DNA from: Flavobacteriales bacterium UBA6051
Lineage (GTDB): Bacteria; Bacteroidota; Bacteroidia; Flavobacteriales_D; Crocinitomicaceae
Reading direction: 5' to 3'
DNA length: 64,000 bases
Assembly: GCA_002427735.1 (NCBI GenBank)
Contig: DIYP01000007.1
Location: 713,397 to 777,396 of the forward strand
Positions 53,948-62,182 of the stretch are shown one piece after another; positions within the stretch are counted from its first letter, which is position 1, and the number at the start of each line of letters is the position of its first letter. The notes under the pieces are model-generated. The model did no database searches and was not told where the DNA came from. It was given only the letters and a program-made list of their open reading frames with translations. The position numbers and the translations under genes were made by a program.

Positions 53948-54338
53948 TAAAACGCTTACGATCTTCAAGGGAAGGCATTACGCAGTATCCCTTTGAGAGA
54001 CGTTGTCGTCTTTTAGCAACCATATCATATGCCCAATCTCTTATAAATCTAGGGACTACCCAACCCGTTTGAAGCAAAGATTGAGGAAAATGAAAGTACC
54101 GTGCCACCTTTAGGGCAGCTGTTGATTTTTGATAGAGTACCCCTTTATCCAAAAAATAAAAGGTGCTCAAATCTGGCGCATCCCAATTACGTTCTTCAAA
54201 AAGGGTCTTTGTGAAATCAGATTGTAAAGCCGAAAACTGAATAGATTTCGACTTATCATGCTTTAGCACATAATTCACCGATCGGTTACAAAAACCGCAA
54301 TCGCCATCATAAAATACTATAAGCATTGAGGAATCCAT
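53937..54338 (-). CDS. DCC-family (DUF393) thiol-disulfide oxidoreductase-like protein
   Basis: A 133-residue cytosolic thioredoxin-fold-like protein of the DCC/YuxK family. The motif VFYDGDCGFCNRSVNYVL at the N-terminus supplies the CxxC pair, followed by FSALQS, FYFLDKGVLYQKSTAALK and FIRDWAYDMVAKRRQRL, all as in the family. An alternative ATG lies five codons in (54323). The biological role of DCC proteins is poorly known. It overlaps the T9SS esterase gene by 11 bases at the 3' end. Confidence 0.85.
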   Translation of the reverse strand: MDSSMLIVFYDGDCGFCNRSVNYVLKHDKSKSIQFSALQSDFTKTLFEERNWDAPDLSTFYFLDKGVLYQKSTAALKVARYFHFPQSLLQTGWVVPRFIRDWAYDMVAKRRQRLSKGYCVMPSLEDRKRFINE

Positions 54339-54417
54339 TGCAAGTAAAATTAAATAATTGATCTTGGAATATTATCTTTACTGATCAAATTTGATAAGAA
54401 ATAAAACTGAAAACAAT

Positions 54418-55308
54418 ATGAAAAACGTAGCAGTCATTGGCGCGGGAACAATGGGAAATGGTATTGCCCACACATTTGCTCAATTTGGGTACAACGTCTC
54501 TTTAATCGATATTTCTCAAGCCTCATTGGACAAAGGTATTGCGACCATTACTAAAAACTTGGATCGCATGGTGGCCAAAGAAAAAATCTCGGAAGATGAC
54601 AAAAATGCTACGCTTGGACGAATCACGACGTTTACAGAAACGGCGGAAGGAGTAAAAGGAGTCGATCTTGTTGTGGAAGCGGCAACTGAGAATATTGATC
54701 TTAAGTTGAAAATATTCAAAAATCTTGATGAGATAACCGAAAATCACGTGATTTTGGCAACTAATACATCGTCAATTTCGATCACTCAAATTGCGGCTGT
54801 TACTGACCGTCCAGATAAAGTTATTGGAATGCACTTCATGAACCCTGTTCCTATCATGAAATTGGTTGAAATCATTCGTGGATATTCAACTTCAGATGAT
54901 GTAACTGCTTTGATCATGGAGACTTCGCGCAAACTGAACAAAGTGCCAGTTGAAGTAAACGATTACCCTGGATTCGTCGCTAACAGAATATTGATGCCTA
55001 TGATTAATGAGGCAATTATTACCCTTCATGAAGGGGTTGCCGGTGTTGAAGAGATTGACACGGTAATGAAATTAGGAATGGCACATCCTATGGGGCCTTT
55101 ACAACTTGCCGATTTCATTGGGCTTGACGTTTGTTTAGCCATTATGGAAGTGCTTTATGAAGGATTTGGAAATCCAAAATATGCTCCGTGTCCGCTGCTT
55201 GTAAACATGGTTACAGCTGGAAAGAAAGGAGTAAAAACCGGGGAAGGCTTTTATTCATGGGGACATGGAACAAAAGAATTAATTGTTGCTGATAACTTTC
55301 TGAAATAA
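54418..55308 (+). CDS. 3-hydroxyacyl-CoA / 3-hydroxybutyryl-CoA dehydrogenase
   Basis: NAD-dependent oxidoreductase of fatty-acid oxidation or butyrate metabolism, converting L-3-hydroxyacyl-CoA to 3-ketoacyl-CoA. The ATG at 54418 gives 296 residues beginning with the NAD loop VAVIGAGTMGNGIAHTFA. IDLVVEAATENIDLK-type and LATNTSSISITQIA segments, the catalytic histidine in IGMHFMNPVPIMKLVEII, and FVANRILMPMINEAI follow. The length fits single-function Hbd/PaaH enzymes. A GTP-like upstream ATT frame extension is not needed. A hairpin (AAGAATTA/TAATTCTT) in its last codons, followed by a run of nine T, could terminate the transcript. Confidence 0.92.
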   Translation: MKNVAVIGAGTMGNGIAHTFAQFGYNVSLIDISQASLDKGIATITKNLDRMVAKEKISEDDKNATLGRITTFTETAEGVKGVDLVVEAATENIDLKLKIFKNLDEITENHVILATNTSSISITQIAAVTDRPDKVIGMHFMNPVPIMKLVEIIRGYSTSDDVTALIMETSRKLNKVPVEVNDYPGFVANRILMPMINEAIITLHEGVAGVEEIDTVMKLGMAHPMGPLQLADFIGLDVCLAIMEVLYEGFGNPKYAPCPLLVNMVTAGKKGVKTGEGFYSWGHGTKELIVADNFLK

Positions 55309-55323
55309 TTCTTCTTTTTTTTT
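55274..55323 (+). terminator. Possible terminator at the 3' end of the hydroxyacyl-CoA dehydrogenase gene
   Basis: AAGAATTA and TAATTCTT can pair across a 24-base loop that includes the last codons and the stop, and are followed by C and nine T. The stem is AT-only, so it is weak. Confidence 0.35.
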
Positions 55324-55391
55324 GTAAGAAATCGTAGATTGCATCGTCTTAATAGACAAGTAAGCTACATAGCTTTGGTTGAGCTAGAAAT

Positions 55392-55421
55392 GAAGGGCGA
55401 TTCTTTACAGAATCGCCCTTC
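55392..55421. terminator. Perfect 13-bp hairpin between convergent genes
   Basis: GAAGGGCGATTCT and AGAATCGCCCTTC (loop TTAC) form a perfect stem midway between the hydroxyacyl-CoA dehydrogenase and menB stops. There is no long T run on either side. It is most likely a bidirectional terminator. Confidence 0.6.
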
Positions 55422-55478
55422 GTGATTTAATACTTCTGTGATTTGAAAAATGTCCTATCGCCCTTTTAATAAGAGGGA

Positions 55479-56321
55479 TTAAGGAAACTTAGGGAATTTC
55501 GAAAAGTCACGCTTTCTCTTCTCAAGAAAAGCATCTCTACCTTCCTCAGCTTCATCAGTTCCGTAAGCAAGTCTTGTCGCTTCTCCGGCATAAACCTGCT
55601 GTCCAACTAAACCGTCATCAATTAAATTGAATCCAAATTTCAGCATTTTAATGGCAGTAGGACTTTTAGTCATAATCTCCTGCGCCCACTCATAAGCCGT
55701 GCGCTCAAGATCATCATGCGGAACAACCGCATTCACCATTCCCATTTCAAAAGCCTCTTGAGCGTCATAATCGCGTCCTAGGAAAAATATTTCGCGAGCG
55801 CGCTTTTGTCCTACCTGTCTTGCTAAGTACGCAGATCCAAAACCTCCGTCAAAACTTGCGACGTCTGCATCCGTTTGCTTGAAAATAGCATGCTCTTTAC
55901 TCGCAAGTGTCATATCACACACAACGTGAAGACTATGTCCACCGCCAACTGCCCATCCGGGCACAACGGCAATCACTACCTTGTTCATAAAACGAATCTG
56001 GCGTTGAACATCCAAAATATTAAACTTGTTTACACCATCTATTCCCTGATAACCTCGTTTGGCTCGAACGCGTTGATCTCCACCAGAACAAAACGCCCAG
56101 CCTCCATCTTTCGGAGAGGGCCCTTCTCCAGTAATTAAAACTACACCAATCTCCTGGCTTTCATGACTTATAATCAAAGCATCCAATAATTCGTCAACCG
56201 TTTTCGGGCGAAATGCATTACGCACTTCTGGTCTATTGAAAGCGATTCTCGCTACTCCATCCGCTACCTTAAACGTTATGTCTTCGTACTCTTTTGCCGT
56301 TTGCCAATTGATATTACTCAT
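55479..56321 (-). CDS. menB: MenB, 1,4-dihydroxy-2-naphthoyl-CoA synthase
   Basis: Crotonase-fold enzyme that closes the naphthoquinone ring in menaquinone synthesis. The 280 residues include WQTAKEYEDITFKVADGVAR, IAFNRPEVRNAFRPKTVDEL (MenB-specific), GWAFCSGGDQRVRAKRGYQG, the conserved GWAVGGGHSLHVVCDMTLAS oxyanion region, FDGGFGSAYLARQVGQKRAR and AYGTDEAEEGRDAFLEKR at the C-terminus. These separate it from ordinary enoyl-CoA hydratases. It has its own -7 element at 56340-56347 and lies 48 bp after the AAC(3)-like gene. The other men genes except ubiE/menG are not here. Confidence 0.95.
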   Translation of the reverse strand: MSNINWQTAKEYEDITFKVADGVARIAFNRPEVRNAFRPKTVDELLDALIISHESQEIGVVLITGEGPSPKDGGWAFCSGGDQRVRAKRGYQGIDGVNKFNILDVQRQIRFMNKVVIAVVPGWAVGGGHSLHVVCDMTLASKEHAIFKQTDADVASFDGGFGSAYLARQVGQKRAREIFFLGRDYDAQEAFEMGMVNAVVPHDDLERTAYEWAQEIMTKSPTAIKMLKFGFNLIDDGLVGQQVYAGEATRLAYGTDEAEEGRDAFLEKRKRDFSKFPKFP

Positions 56322-56339
56322 GTAAAGTTAGTTTATACT

Positions 56340-56347
56340 CAAATGTA
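56340..56347 (-). promoter_or_regulatory. Bacteroidota -7 promoter element (TACATTTG) of menB
   Basis: Minus-strand TACATTTG matches TAnnTTTG and lies 18 bp before the menB ATG, giving a very short leader (about 12 nt). It lies in the gap after the AAC(3)-like gene stop at 56370. Confidence 0.45.
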
Positions 56348-56369
56348 CATATTTGAGGCTTAATCAACA

Positions 56370-57266
56370 TTATTTACTCCCTTCTGGTGTGTACATAGTC
56401 ACCCCCCTTTCGTGATACTCCGAAAGCATGCAATCAAACATACCTTTGGCATCCACAAGCAATGCTTTAGCCTGCCCTACTTTTACTTCTTCCATCACTC
56501 CATTTCTGATAAAAAGTGGAATCAGCCCGTCACATTTTCGCTTTACAGACTGTTCTGGATTATGCACTTTTGTTTTGAACTTCTCAATAGTCCCACCTGG
56601 AAGTCTCACCTGTACTTCAAAGTCCTGATTGAAATAAACAGGATACTTAAAATTTGGAACAGCATCCTCTAGTGTATGCAAATTAGTACCGGCATTATCC
56701 AGCGTAACACCAAGATAAAGAATCTTACCTTGCTGTTCACTTACCCGGTAAAAAGGGCTTTTATTTGTGTACGGAGTTAACTCTCCAAAGTGTCCAGAGA
56801 CAAAATACTCTGCCTTCGGACCAATACAAGAAACTGGTTCTGTTGGGTGTGCGCTTCGAATTGAGGATGGAAGTTGACGAAAGTACTCAGATATTGCACC
56901 TAGCTTGGAGGGATCATTCTCAACATCAAAAATGTCCAGATTCCGAATATAATCCAATTGCATGCTCGGGTTAGGCGATGTAGGCATTAAAAGATGGCCG
57001 GACTCACCAACCACCTCCAGTAGTGCATCAACCACGGCCTTTGGACCTTTTTCGACGTAACCAATTTTAGAAAGACTGGAATGTACAAGCAATGTATCTC
57101 CTTTCTCAATTCCAATTGACCGGAATGATTGAACCAAATCCTCTTTAGACAGCACATTTCCTTTTTGACGCTCAGATTCTAGTTCCCTGTTGCGCTGTGT
57201 TTTCTTCTTTTTGCGATACCACTCCAGTAGAAACCCTGGAGTCATTTTCCTGATTAAATCCCGCAT
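56370..57266 (-). CDS. AAC(3)-family N-acetyltransferase-like protein
   Basis: A 298-residue protein of the aminoglycoside-3-N-acetyltransferase fold. Segments LVQSFRSIGIEKGDTLLVHS, SLSKIGYVEKGPKAVVDAL, LLMPTSPNPSMQL, SIRSAHPTEPVSCIGP, TPYTNKSPFYRV and YLGVTLDNAGTNLHTLED match the acetyl-CoA and catalytic regions. The first ~35 residues are strongly basic. The broad family includes sugar N-acetyltransferases of capsule and glycan pathways, so an antibiotic-resistance role should not be assumed. Its ATG overlaps the tonB stop by one base (TAATG), so it is co-translated with TonB. Confidence 0.75.
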   Translation of the reverse strand: MRDLIRKMTPGFLLEWYRKKKKTQRNRELESERQKGNVLSKEDLVQSFRSIGIEKGDTLLVHSSLSKIGYVEKGPKAVVDALLEVVGESGHLLMPTSPNPSMQLDYIRNLDIFDVENDPSKLGAISEYFRQLPSSIRSAHPTEPVSCIGPKAEYFVSGHFGELTPYTNKSPFYRVSEQQGKILYLGVTLDNAGTNLHTLEDAVPNFKYPVYFNQDFEVQVRLPGGTIEKFKTKVHNPEQSVKRKCDGLIPLFIRNGVMEEVKVGQAKALLVDAKGMFDCMLSEYHERGVTMYTPEGSK

Positions 57267-58039
57267 TATTGAGATACAAATTGGTAAATGATCTTTCCGG
57301 TCTGAATCGTTGGGGCTGATGAAGAGTAATTGAAACGAGACAGTTTCGCATATTTGAGCGCATTATCAATCATACATTGATTAGCTCCTGAACTCTGTAA
57401 TACAGACGCAGACGTCACATTTCCATTTTGGTTGACCTTGACACTTACGACTACTTTTCCTCGAGATCCATGACCACACATATAACCTGGCTTTCTGATG
57501 TGCCACAAATTATTCTGATGAGCCGTTCTATTTTTTAATTCAAAGTCCGCTAATACGCTTCCTCCGAACGCATTATCTCCCCCATTACTCTGAGGTGTAT
57601 TGGGTGTACTTTCATTTTGTTTTGCCGCTTCTATAGCCGCCTCCTTACGCGCCTCCATTTCCTGCTTGATCTGTTCACGCGTTTTTGAACCTCCGGCTTC
57701 TTCATACATCTGTTGCTCAAGCTTCCTGTATTCTTCTTCAACATCCGCAACGGTCTTATTTTGACTCCAATTTTCATTTGAACGGTCTCGTTCATCGTTC
57801 ATATCGCGAGAAATATTCTTAACCTCATCGGTCATTCCTGCTGGAACCATAATATTCTCAGGGAGTAAATCTATTTCGTCTTCAGGAACATCAACTCGTG
57901 CACCTTCATGAAATGGCTCATACGGAACAACCAGCTTAAAAGAATCCATTTGGAGATAAATAAAAATAATGACGTATACGCCCAGCGCAGCTAGCAGACC
58001 ATATTTATACTTATCAATGAAATCAAAAAAATTATCCAC
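57266..58039 (-). CDS. TonB-family energy transducer
   Basis: A 257-residue TonB. A single N-terminal membrane helix (KYGLLAALGVYVIIFIYLQM) is followed by a long charged periplasmic spacer (~residues 45-150) rich in Glu, Lys and Gln instead of Pro. The C-terminal domain follows (~165-257, GKVVVSVKVNQNGNVTSASV and KIIYQFVSQ at the end), which contacts outer-membrane receptors. Extra cysteines (YMCGHGS, NQCMIDN) could pair. The GTG start overlaps the end of the WG-repeat gene by 8 bases; the stop overlaps the AAC(3)-like start by one. No exbB or exbD is adjacent. Confidence 0.85.
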   Translation of the reverse strand: MDNFFDFIDKYKYGLLAALGVYVIIFIYLQMDSFKLVVPYEPFHEGARVDVPEDEIDLLPENIMVPAGMTDEVKNISRDMNDERDRSNENWSQNKTVADVEEEYRKLEQQMYEEAGGSKTREQIKQEMEARKEAAIEAAKQNESTPNTPQSNGGDNAFGGSVLADFELKNRTAHQNNLWHIRKPGYMCGHGSRGKVVVSVKVNQNGNVTSASVLQSSGANQCMIDNALKYAKLSRFNYSSSAPTIQTGKIIYQFVSQ

Positions 58040-60152
58040 CGTTCTCTTCTGTTGCGATAAGTGTTTTACGCTTCAAATCATAATAACGATAATCGCCGTC
58101 CTTTATTAAATGTACAAAATCATCGTCAAAAAGACCAATTGAATCGTATTCGGTCAAGGCAATTTCATCCCCTTCTATAAATAAACCAAACCGTTCCCCT
58201 GAACGCACTACGAACACGCCATCTTTCAGATATTCAATTCCTTCAAATGCAAACGGAATCAACTGATTCCCCATCATATCCAGAACTCCCAACGTATCAT
58301 TATCTCTGGTTATTGCATACTTTTCATCTACCAAGTCAATTGCTTCGTACTTCGCTGATATGAGTAACTTATTTGAAGCACTCATCAATCCCCACTCACC
58401 TTGTTTTTCAAATGGTGTAAATGCCTTTCCAATACCAATATTAGAATATTCAATATCAGTTACGACATTGCCATACGTATTGATTTTTCCGTAGCGTCCC
58501 TTTTTGAAAACGACAGCCGTCCCCTGTGTAAACTCTCCCTTCAATAAGAAATTAGGATAGGTTTTGTACCCTTTCGAGATTGCAACTTCGCCGTTTATAT
58601 CTATATATTCCACGGTATCTGATCGAGAAACCAGCGCAAGACCATCTCTGAAAGCTCCAATTTCGTTGTATTTCGGCTCTATTACGGTTGTTCCGCTTTT
58701 AGTCAAAAGGCCCTTTTTTCCTTTATACTCGCATAGTACAAGACTATCGGTAAGCGGAGTTAATTCCTCATATTCAGGTTGAATGACATACTCACCGCTA
58801 TGATTGATCATCCCATAATTTCCACTTTCTTCCACCTTTGCCACCTTTCCTGAAAAGCTAAATGCTTCGTCAAATTTTTCTGGGATGACAAGTACTCCAT
58901 TTTCATTGCAATACCCGTATTTATCTCCCTTAGAGACATACAGCAGTCCTTCAGAAACATCACCAAGGTCTTCATAAGTAAAAGGAAGCAATAGTTTATT
59001 GTTACGATCAATCATTCCAAATTTTCCATCACGTTCAACGATGCATCTCCCCTCACGAAACTCCATTGCAGACGCATATTCACATGGGATTTGAACACGT
59101 CCCAACTTATCAATAAAACCGTACAAATCGTCTTGAACCACCATTGAAAGCCCACTGCTGAAGGCTCCTACGTAATCATATTTGGCTTCGATCATTTGTT
59201 TACCTTCCATATTCATAAAACCATACTTTCGTTCCCCATCGTCATTTAGATTGGAACTTGGTAATAGCGGATAATCATGCCAGATAAGATCTTTTTCTAT
59301 TTCCTCTCGATGAGGTGTTTGTGGGTATTTATCCAAAAATGATTGAATTCTTTTTTTCGAAAAATCAGAAATATAGAGCTGATAAAACTCATTCCAAGCC
59401 CTATCTACATTCCTGTTGTTTTCATACCCCAAGACAAAGAGCTCATAAGCCTGAATGGTGTTAGGTGCCGTCACTAATTCGTAAACGGAAAACTCTGCGT
59501 CAGGAATCATCGGACTATTCGGGTACTCTTCAATAAACTTCAAGTACGAATCAAGAGAGCCATCTTTTGTCTTTTCGTAGAACTCAGAATTGTAATAATT
59601 ATCACGAGCCATAGATGCAAAAGTGCTGGAAGGGTATGTATCTAAGAATTTTCTGTAAGCTTCTGCCGTATTTTCATTCATTGCAGCGAAAAATGCCAGT
59701 GAATCTCGAGTATGCAATGCCTCTTGATAATCATTTGACCAAGGATGCTTGGCTAAAAACAAGGTGTACGAAGCAACCGTATTCACTTGTAATGCTTCTT
59801 CGTAAAACTGACGACTAATCAATTGCTTCATTGAATCAATGGATGCCCGCGTCCATCCATAAACAGCCAATTTCTCTTTTTTTCTCTCTTTGGCATATAC
59901 CCATGATGTATCAGCAATAATTATATATCGATATGCAGAATCTTTTGCATGAAAAGGGTTGTCATCACGAGAATAAATAATGGAAAGTCCATAAGACGAA
60001 GATGCAGGGTTGTACTTCATCCCCTTAGAAAACATCTTTTTTGCCTTGAAATAATCCTTTAATGCGAGTGCCTCAAATCCTTTCTTCACGCGCGAAGCAT
60101 AAACAGGTTGACCGCATAAAATCAACAAAAAGAACACAAAGACTATACGCAT
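58032..60152 (-). CDS. Exported WG-repeat protein with TPR-like N-terminal part
   Basis: The ATG at 60150-60152 gives 706 residues with a signal peptide (MRIVFVFFLLILCGQPVYA). Residues ~25-320 are helical and TPR-like, with repeated units such as SYTLFLAKHPWSNDY, AYRKFLDTYPSSTFASMA and SYLKFIEEYPNSPMIPDA. Residues ~325-700 hold about nine WG-type beta repeats (YGFMNMEGKQMIEAKYDYV, YGFIDKLGRVQIPCEY, FGMIDRNNKLLLPFTYEDL). WG proteins are thought to mediate surface or envelope contacts. An upstream ATG at 60266 would add a leader of 38 residues without signal character. It overlaps tonB by 8 bases; TATCTTTA (7/8 match) lies upstream. Confidence 0.85.
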   Translation of the reverse strand: MRIVFVFFLLILCGQPVYASRVKKGFEALALKDYFKAKKMFSKGMKYNPASSSYGLSIIYSRDDNPFHAKDSAYRYIIIADTSWVYAKERKKEKLAVYGWTRASIDSMKQLISRQFYEEALQVNTVASYTLFLAKHPWSNDYQEALHTRDSLAFFAAMNENTAEAYRKFLDTYPSSTFASMARDNYYNSEFYEKTKDGSLDSYLKFIEEYPNSPMIPDAEFSVYELVTAPNTIQAYELFVLGYENNRNVDRAWNEFYQLYISDFSKKRIQSFLDKYPQTPHREEIEKDLIWHDYPLLPSSNLNDDGERKYGFMNMEGKQMIEAKYDYVGAFSSGLSMVVQDDLYGFIDKLGRVQIPCEYASAMEFREGRCIVERDGKFGMIDRNNKLLLPFTYEDLGDVSEGLLYVSKGDKYGYCNENGVLVIPEKFDEAFSFSGKVAKVEESGNYGMINHSGEYVIQPEYEELTPLTDSLVLCEYKGKKGLLTKSGTTVIEPKYNEIGAFRDGLALVSRSDTVEYIDINGEVAISKGYKTYPNFLLKGEFTQGTAVVFKKGRYGKINTYGNVVTDIEYSNIGIGKAFTPFEKQGEWGLMSASNKLLISAKYEAIDLVDEKYAITRDNDTLGVLDMMGNQLIPFAFEGIEYLKDGVFVVRSGERFGLFIEGDEIALTEYDSIGLFDDDFVHLIKDGDYRYYDLKRKTLIATEENGG

Positions 60153-60246
60153 GCAATTTTTCACGTGATAAAGATACTTTTTGAGTGTTACGCGACAAAG
60201 ATTACGCCATATTAATCTTTGTACTGAGCGATTCACCCGAAATAAG

Positions 60247-60277
60247 CAAAAAAAAAGCTGCCTCAACGAGACAGCCC
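60247..60277 (-). terminator. Rho-independent terminator of the L31 gene
   Basis: On the minus strand GCTGTCTC and GAGGCAGC (one G-U pair) form a stem at 60257-60275 around a short loop, followed by nine T. It lies just after the L31 stop at 60302 and separates it from the WG-repeat gene. Confidence 0.85.
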
Positions 60278-60301
60278 TTATATAATGCGGTTGAGTATGT
60301 C

Positions 60302-60556
60302 CTACTTCTTGCGCTTACCGTAACGGCTATTGAATTTATCAATACGACCGGCAGTATCCACAAACTGAACAACACCTGTAAAGAAAGGGTGAGACTTGTG
60401 TGAGATATCCAATTTTACCAATGGATACTCATTTCCATCTTCCCACTTAATTGTTTCACTTGTCTCAGTGCATGATGGACAAACAAATGCATAGTCGTTT
60501 GTCATATCCTTAAAGACAACCAATCTATAGTTTTCAGGGTGTATATCTTTTCTCAT
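60302..60556 (-). CDS. rpmE2: Ribosomal protein L31, type B
   Basis: An 84-residue large-subunit protein. MRKDIHPENYRLVVFKDMTN, IKWEDGNEYPLVKLDISHK and SHPFFTGVVQFVDTAGRIDK with the basic end RYGKRKK are characteristic of type B L31. The part FVCPSCTETSE carries a CxxC pair where type B proteins usually have a Ser/Thr-rich loop. A full four-cysteine zinc site of type A is absent, so zinc binding is uncertain. It is a single-gene transcript with a promoter at 60598-60605 and a terminator at 60247-60277. Confidence 0.93.
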   Translation of the reverse strand: MRKDIHPENYRLVVFKDMTNDYAFVCPSCTETSETIKWEDGNEYPLVKLDISHKSHPFFTGVVQFVDTAGRIDKFNSRYGKRKK

Positions 60557-60597
60557 TACTCTCGTATAATATTTCTAAATGTCCTAAAACAGGAGTG

Positions 60598-60605
60598 CAA
60601 AGATA
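60598..60605 (-). promoter_or_regulatory. Bacteroidota -7 promoter element (TATCTTTG) of rpmE2
   Basis: Minus-strand TATCTTTG matches TAnnTTTG and lies 41 bp before the L31 ATG, leaving a leader of ~35 nt. The leader (60557-60590) shows no obvious stem. Confidence 0.5.
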
Positions 60606-60662
60606 TAAACTTTTTATAGAAGTACAAAAATCGTTTATAAAATATTCTATCACAAATTACGT

Positions 60663-60670
60663 TATTTTTG
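60663..60670 (+). promoter_or_regulatory. Bacteroidota -7 promoter element (TATTTTTG)
   Basis: TATTTTTG fits TAnnTTTG and lies 21 bp before the ATG at 60692 of the beta-helix lipoprotein. It is back to back with the rpmE2 promoter. Confidence 0.45.
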
Positions 60671-60691
60671 GCGAACGATTGAAAAGAATAC

Positions 60692-62122
60692 ATGCGTTAC
60701 TACCTCTACTTTATCTATTGTTTGGTTTTAGGATCAGTGATTTCGCTTTCGAGCTGTAAAAAACCGCTCTCTTTTTCTACCGACAATCTAAGCTTTAGCT
60801 CAGATACGATCATCTTTGACACCGTGTTTACAACAGTCGGTTCGACCACAAAGCGTTTAAAGATTTACAACAATGACTCTAAAACACTCTTAGTAGAGCA
60901 GATCGAGTTAATGGGGGGAGCTAATTCACCTTTCAGAATTAATGTGGATGGGTTGCCTGGTACAAACTTCGCAGATCTTGAAATGGAAGGAAAGGATAGT
61001 CTATTCATTTTTGTAGAAGTCACCTTGGATCCTAACAATCAAATGAATCCAATGGTCATTGAGGATCGAATACGTTTCCGTACGAATGGTGTCGATCAAT
61101 ATGTTGAACTCGTTGCATGGGGACAAGATGCTTATTTCCATGTATCCATTATTTCTCTTGACTCTCTTGATATAAATGAGGGCACTTGGCCAAATGATAA
61201 ACCACACGTAATCTATGGTGCAGCATTCATTGATTCAGCGAAAACGCTGAATATACAAGCTGGAACGGATATTTATTTGCACAAGGGAGCGATCCTTTAT
61301 AATTACAAAGGGACGTTGAACATCAATGGAACACTCGCTAATCCTGTTACACTTCAAGGAGATCGGTTAGAACCATATTACGATGATGTAGCCGGACAAT
61401 ACTATGGTATTTACATGCAGGAAGCCAGACCGAGCACAATTGATTATGCTATTATAAAAAATGGTATTGCCGGAATTCATCTGTTCAGTGAGGATCCATT
61501 GAATTCATCTTATACCTTGGAAGTATCCAATACCATTGTTCAAAACAATGCTTCTTATGGGCTATTTATCTTTCAGGGGGCCAAAGTAAAAGCAGAAAAC
61601 TGTGTTTTTGCGAATAATGGTGTTCACTCCATGCTGGTTCTTGGTGGCGGTGATTTTAATCTTAACCATTGTACAGTCACCAGTTTTGGTGGTGGACAAG
61701 ATAAAGGCGCATCCATTGGAATAAGTAATTTCTACAATAATCCCTTGACGTCAACTCAGGAGATATCTTCTATCGAAGAAGGCACGATTACGAATTCTAT
61801 CATTTATGGATCTGCCGATTATGAATTAGCCTTTGACACCACTGATTTCGGTGGAGTCACACTTAATTTCGATTTCCAACGCAATCTTATTCGAAGTGAA
61901 GACATATTTACGGAAAGCTTCTTTTCGAATGGAAATTTATGGAATGAAGATCCGCTGTTTGTCGATGCTTTTGGAAATGATTTTCATATATGGTCTCCAT
62001 CACCTGCTAATAATGCGGGAGACCCTTCATTCCCAATTACAAACAGCTCCACGGCCAACAGTGATCTGGAAGGAATTTCCAGGGCAACAGGACCTGATTT
62101 GGGTGCTTACGAAAAACAATAG
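60692..62122 (+). CDS. Right-handed parallel beta-helix lipoprotein
   Basis: A 476-residue surface or periplasmic lipoprotein: signal YFIYCLVLGSVISLSSC with lipobox LSSC followed by KKP. The N-terminal ~150 residues form a beta-sandwich (SDTIIFDTVFTTVGSTTKRL, LKIYNNDSKTLLVEQIEL), a layout seen in choice-of-anchor-type domains. Residues ~165-420 show the ladder pattern of a right-handed beta helix (LNIQAGTDIYLHKGAILYNY, ANNGVHSMLVLGGGDFNLNH), and ENCVFAN-type turns recur. The C-terminal region has NNAGDPSFPITNS and GISRATGPDLGAYEKQ, the ending common to such Bacteroidota proteins. No catalytic residues can be named; binding or degradation of polysaccharide is one possibility. Confidence 0.82.
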   Translation: MRYYLYFIYCLVLGSVISLSSCKKPLSFSTDNLSFSSDTIIFDTVFTTVGSTTKRLKIYNNDSKTLLVEQIELMGGANSPFRINVDGLPGTNFADLEMEGKDSLFIFVEVTLDPNNQMNPMVIEDRIRFRTNGVDQYVELVAWGQDAYFHVSIISLDSLDINEGTWPNDKPHVIYGAAFIDSAKTLNIQAGTDIYLHKGAILYNYKGTLNINGTLANPVTLQGDRLEPYYDDVAGQYYGIYMQEARPSTIDYAIIKNGIAGIHLFSEDPLNSSYTLEVSNTIVQNNASYGLFIFQGAKVKAENCVFANNGVHSMLVLGGGDFNLNHCTVTSFGGGQDKGASIGISNFYNNPLTSTQEISSIEEGTITNSIIYGSADYELAFDTTDFGGVTLNFDFQRNLIRSEDIFTESFFSNGNLWNEDPLFVDAFGNDFHIWSPSPANNAGDPSFPITNSSTANSDLEGISRATGPDLGAYEKQ

Positions 62123-62127
62123 TTTAA

Positions 62128-62162
62128 ATAAAAAAAAGCCGCTAGTTAATAGCGGCTTTTTC
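62128..62162. terminator. Bidirectional Rho-independent terminator
   Basis: AAGCCGCTA and TAGCGGCTT (62136-62158, loop of 5) form a perfect stem with an A run before and a T run after, serving both the beta-helix gene and the convergent glutamine synthetase gene. Confidence 0.9.
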
Positions 62163-62182
62163 ATTCTATCATATTCAGAGAT

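Noticed and set aside
56370..57266. AAC(3)-like gene as an aminoglycoside resistance gene
   Set aside because: The family is broad, the gene is coupled to tonB and a WG-repeat gene, and there is no mobile or resistance context.
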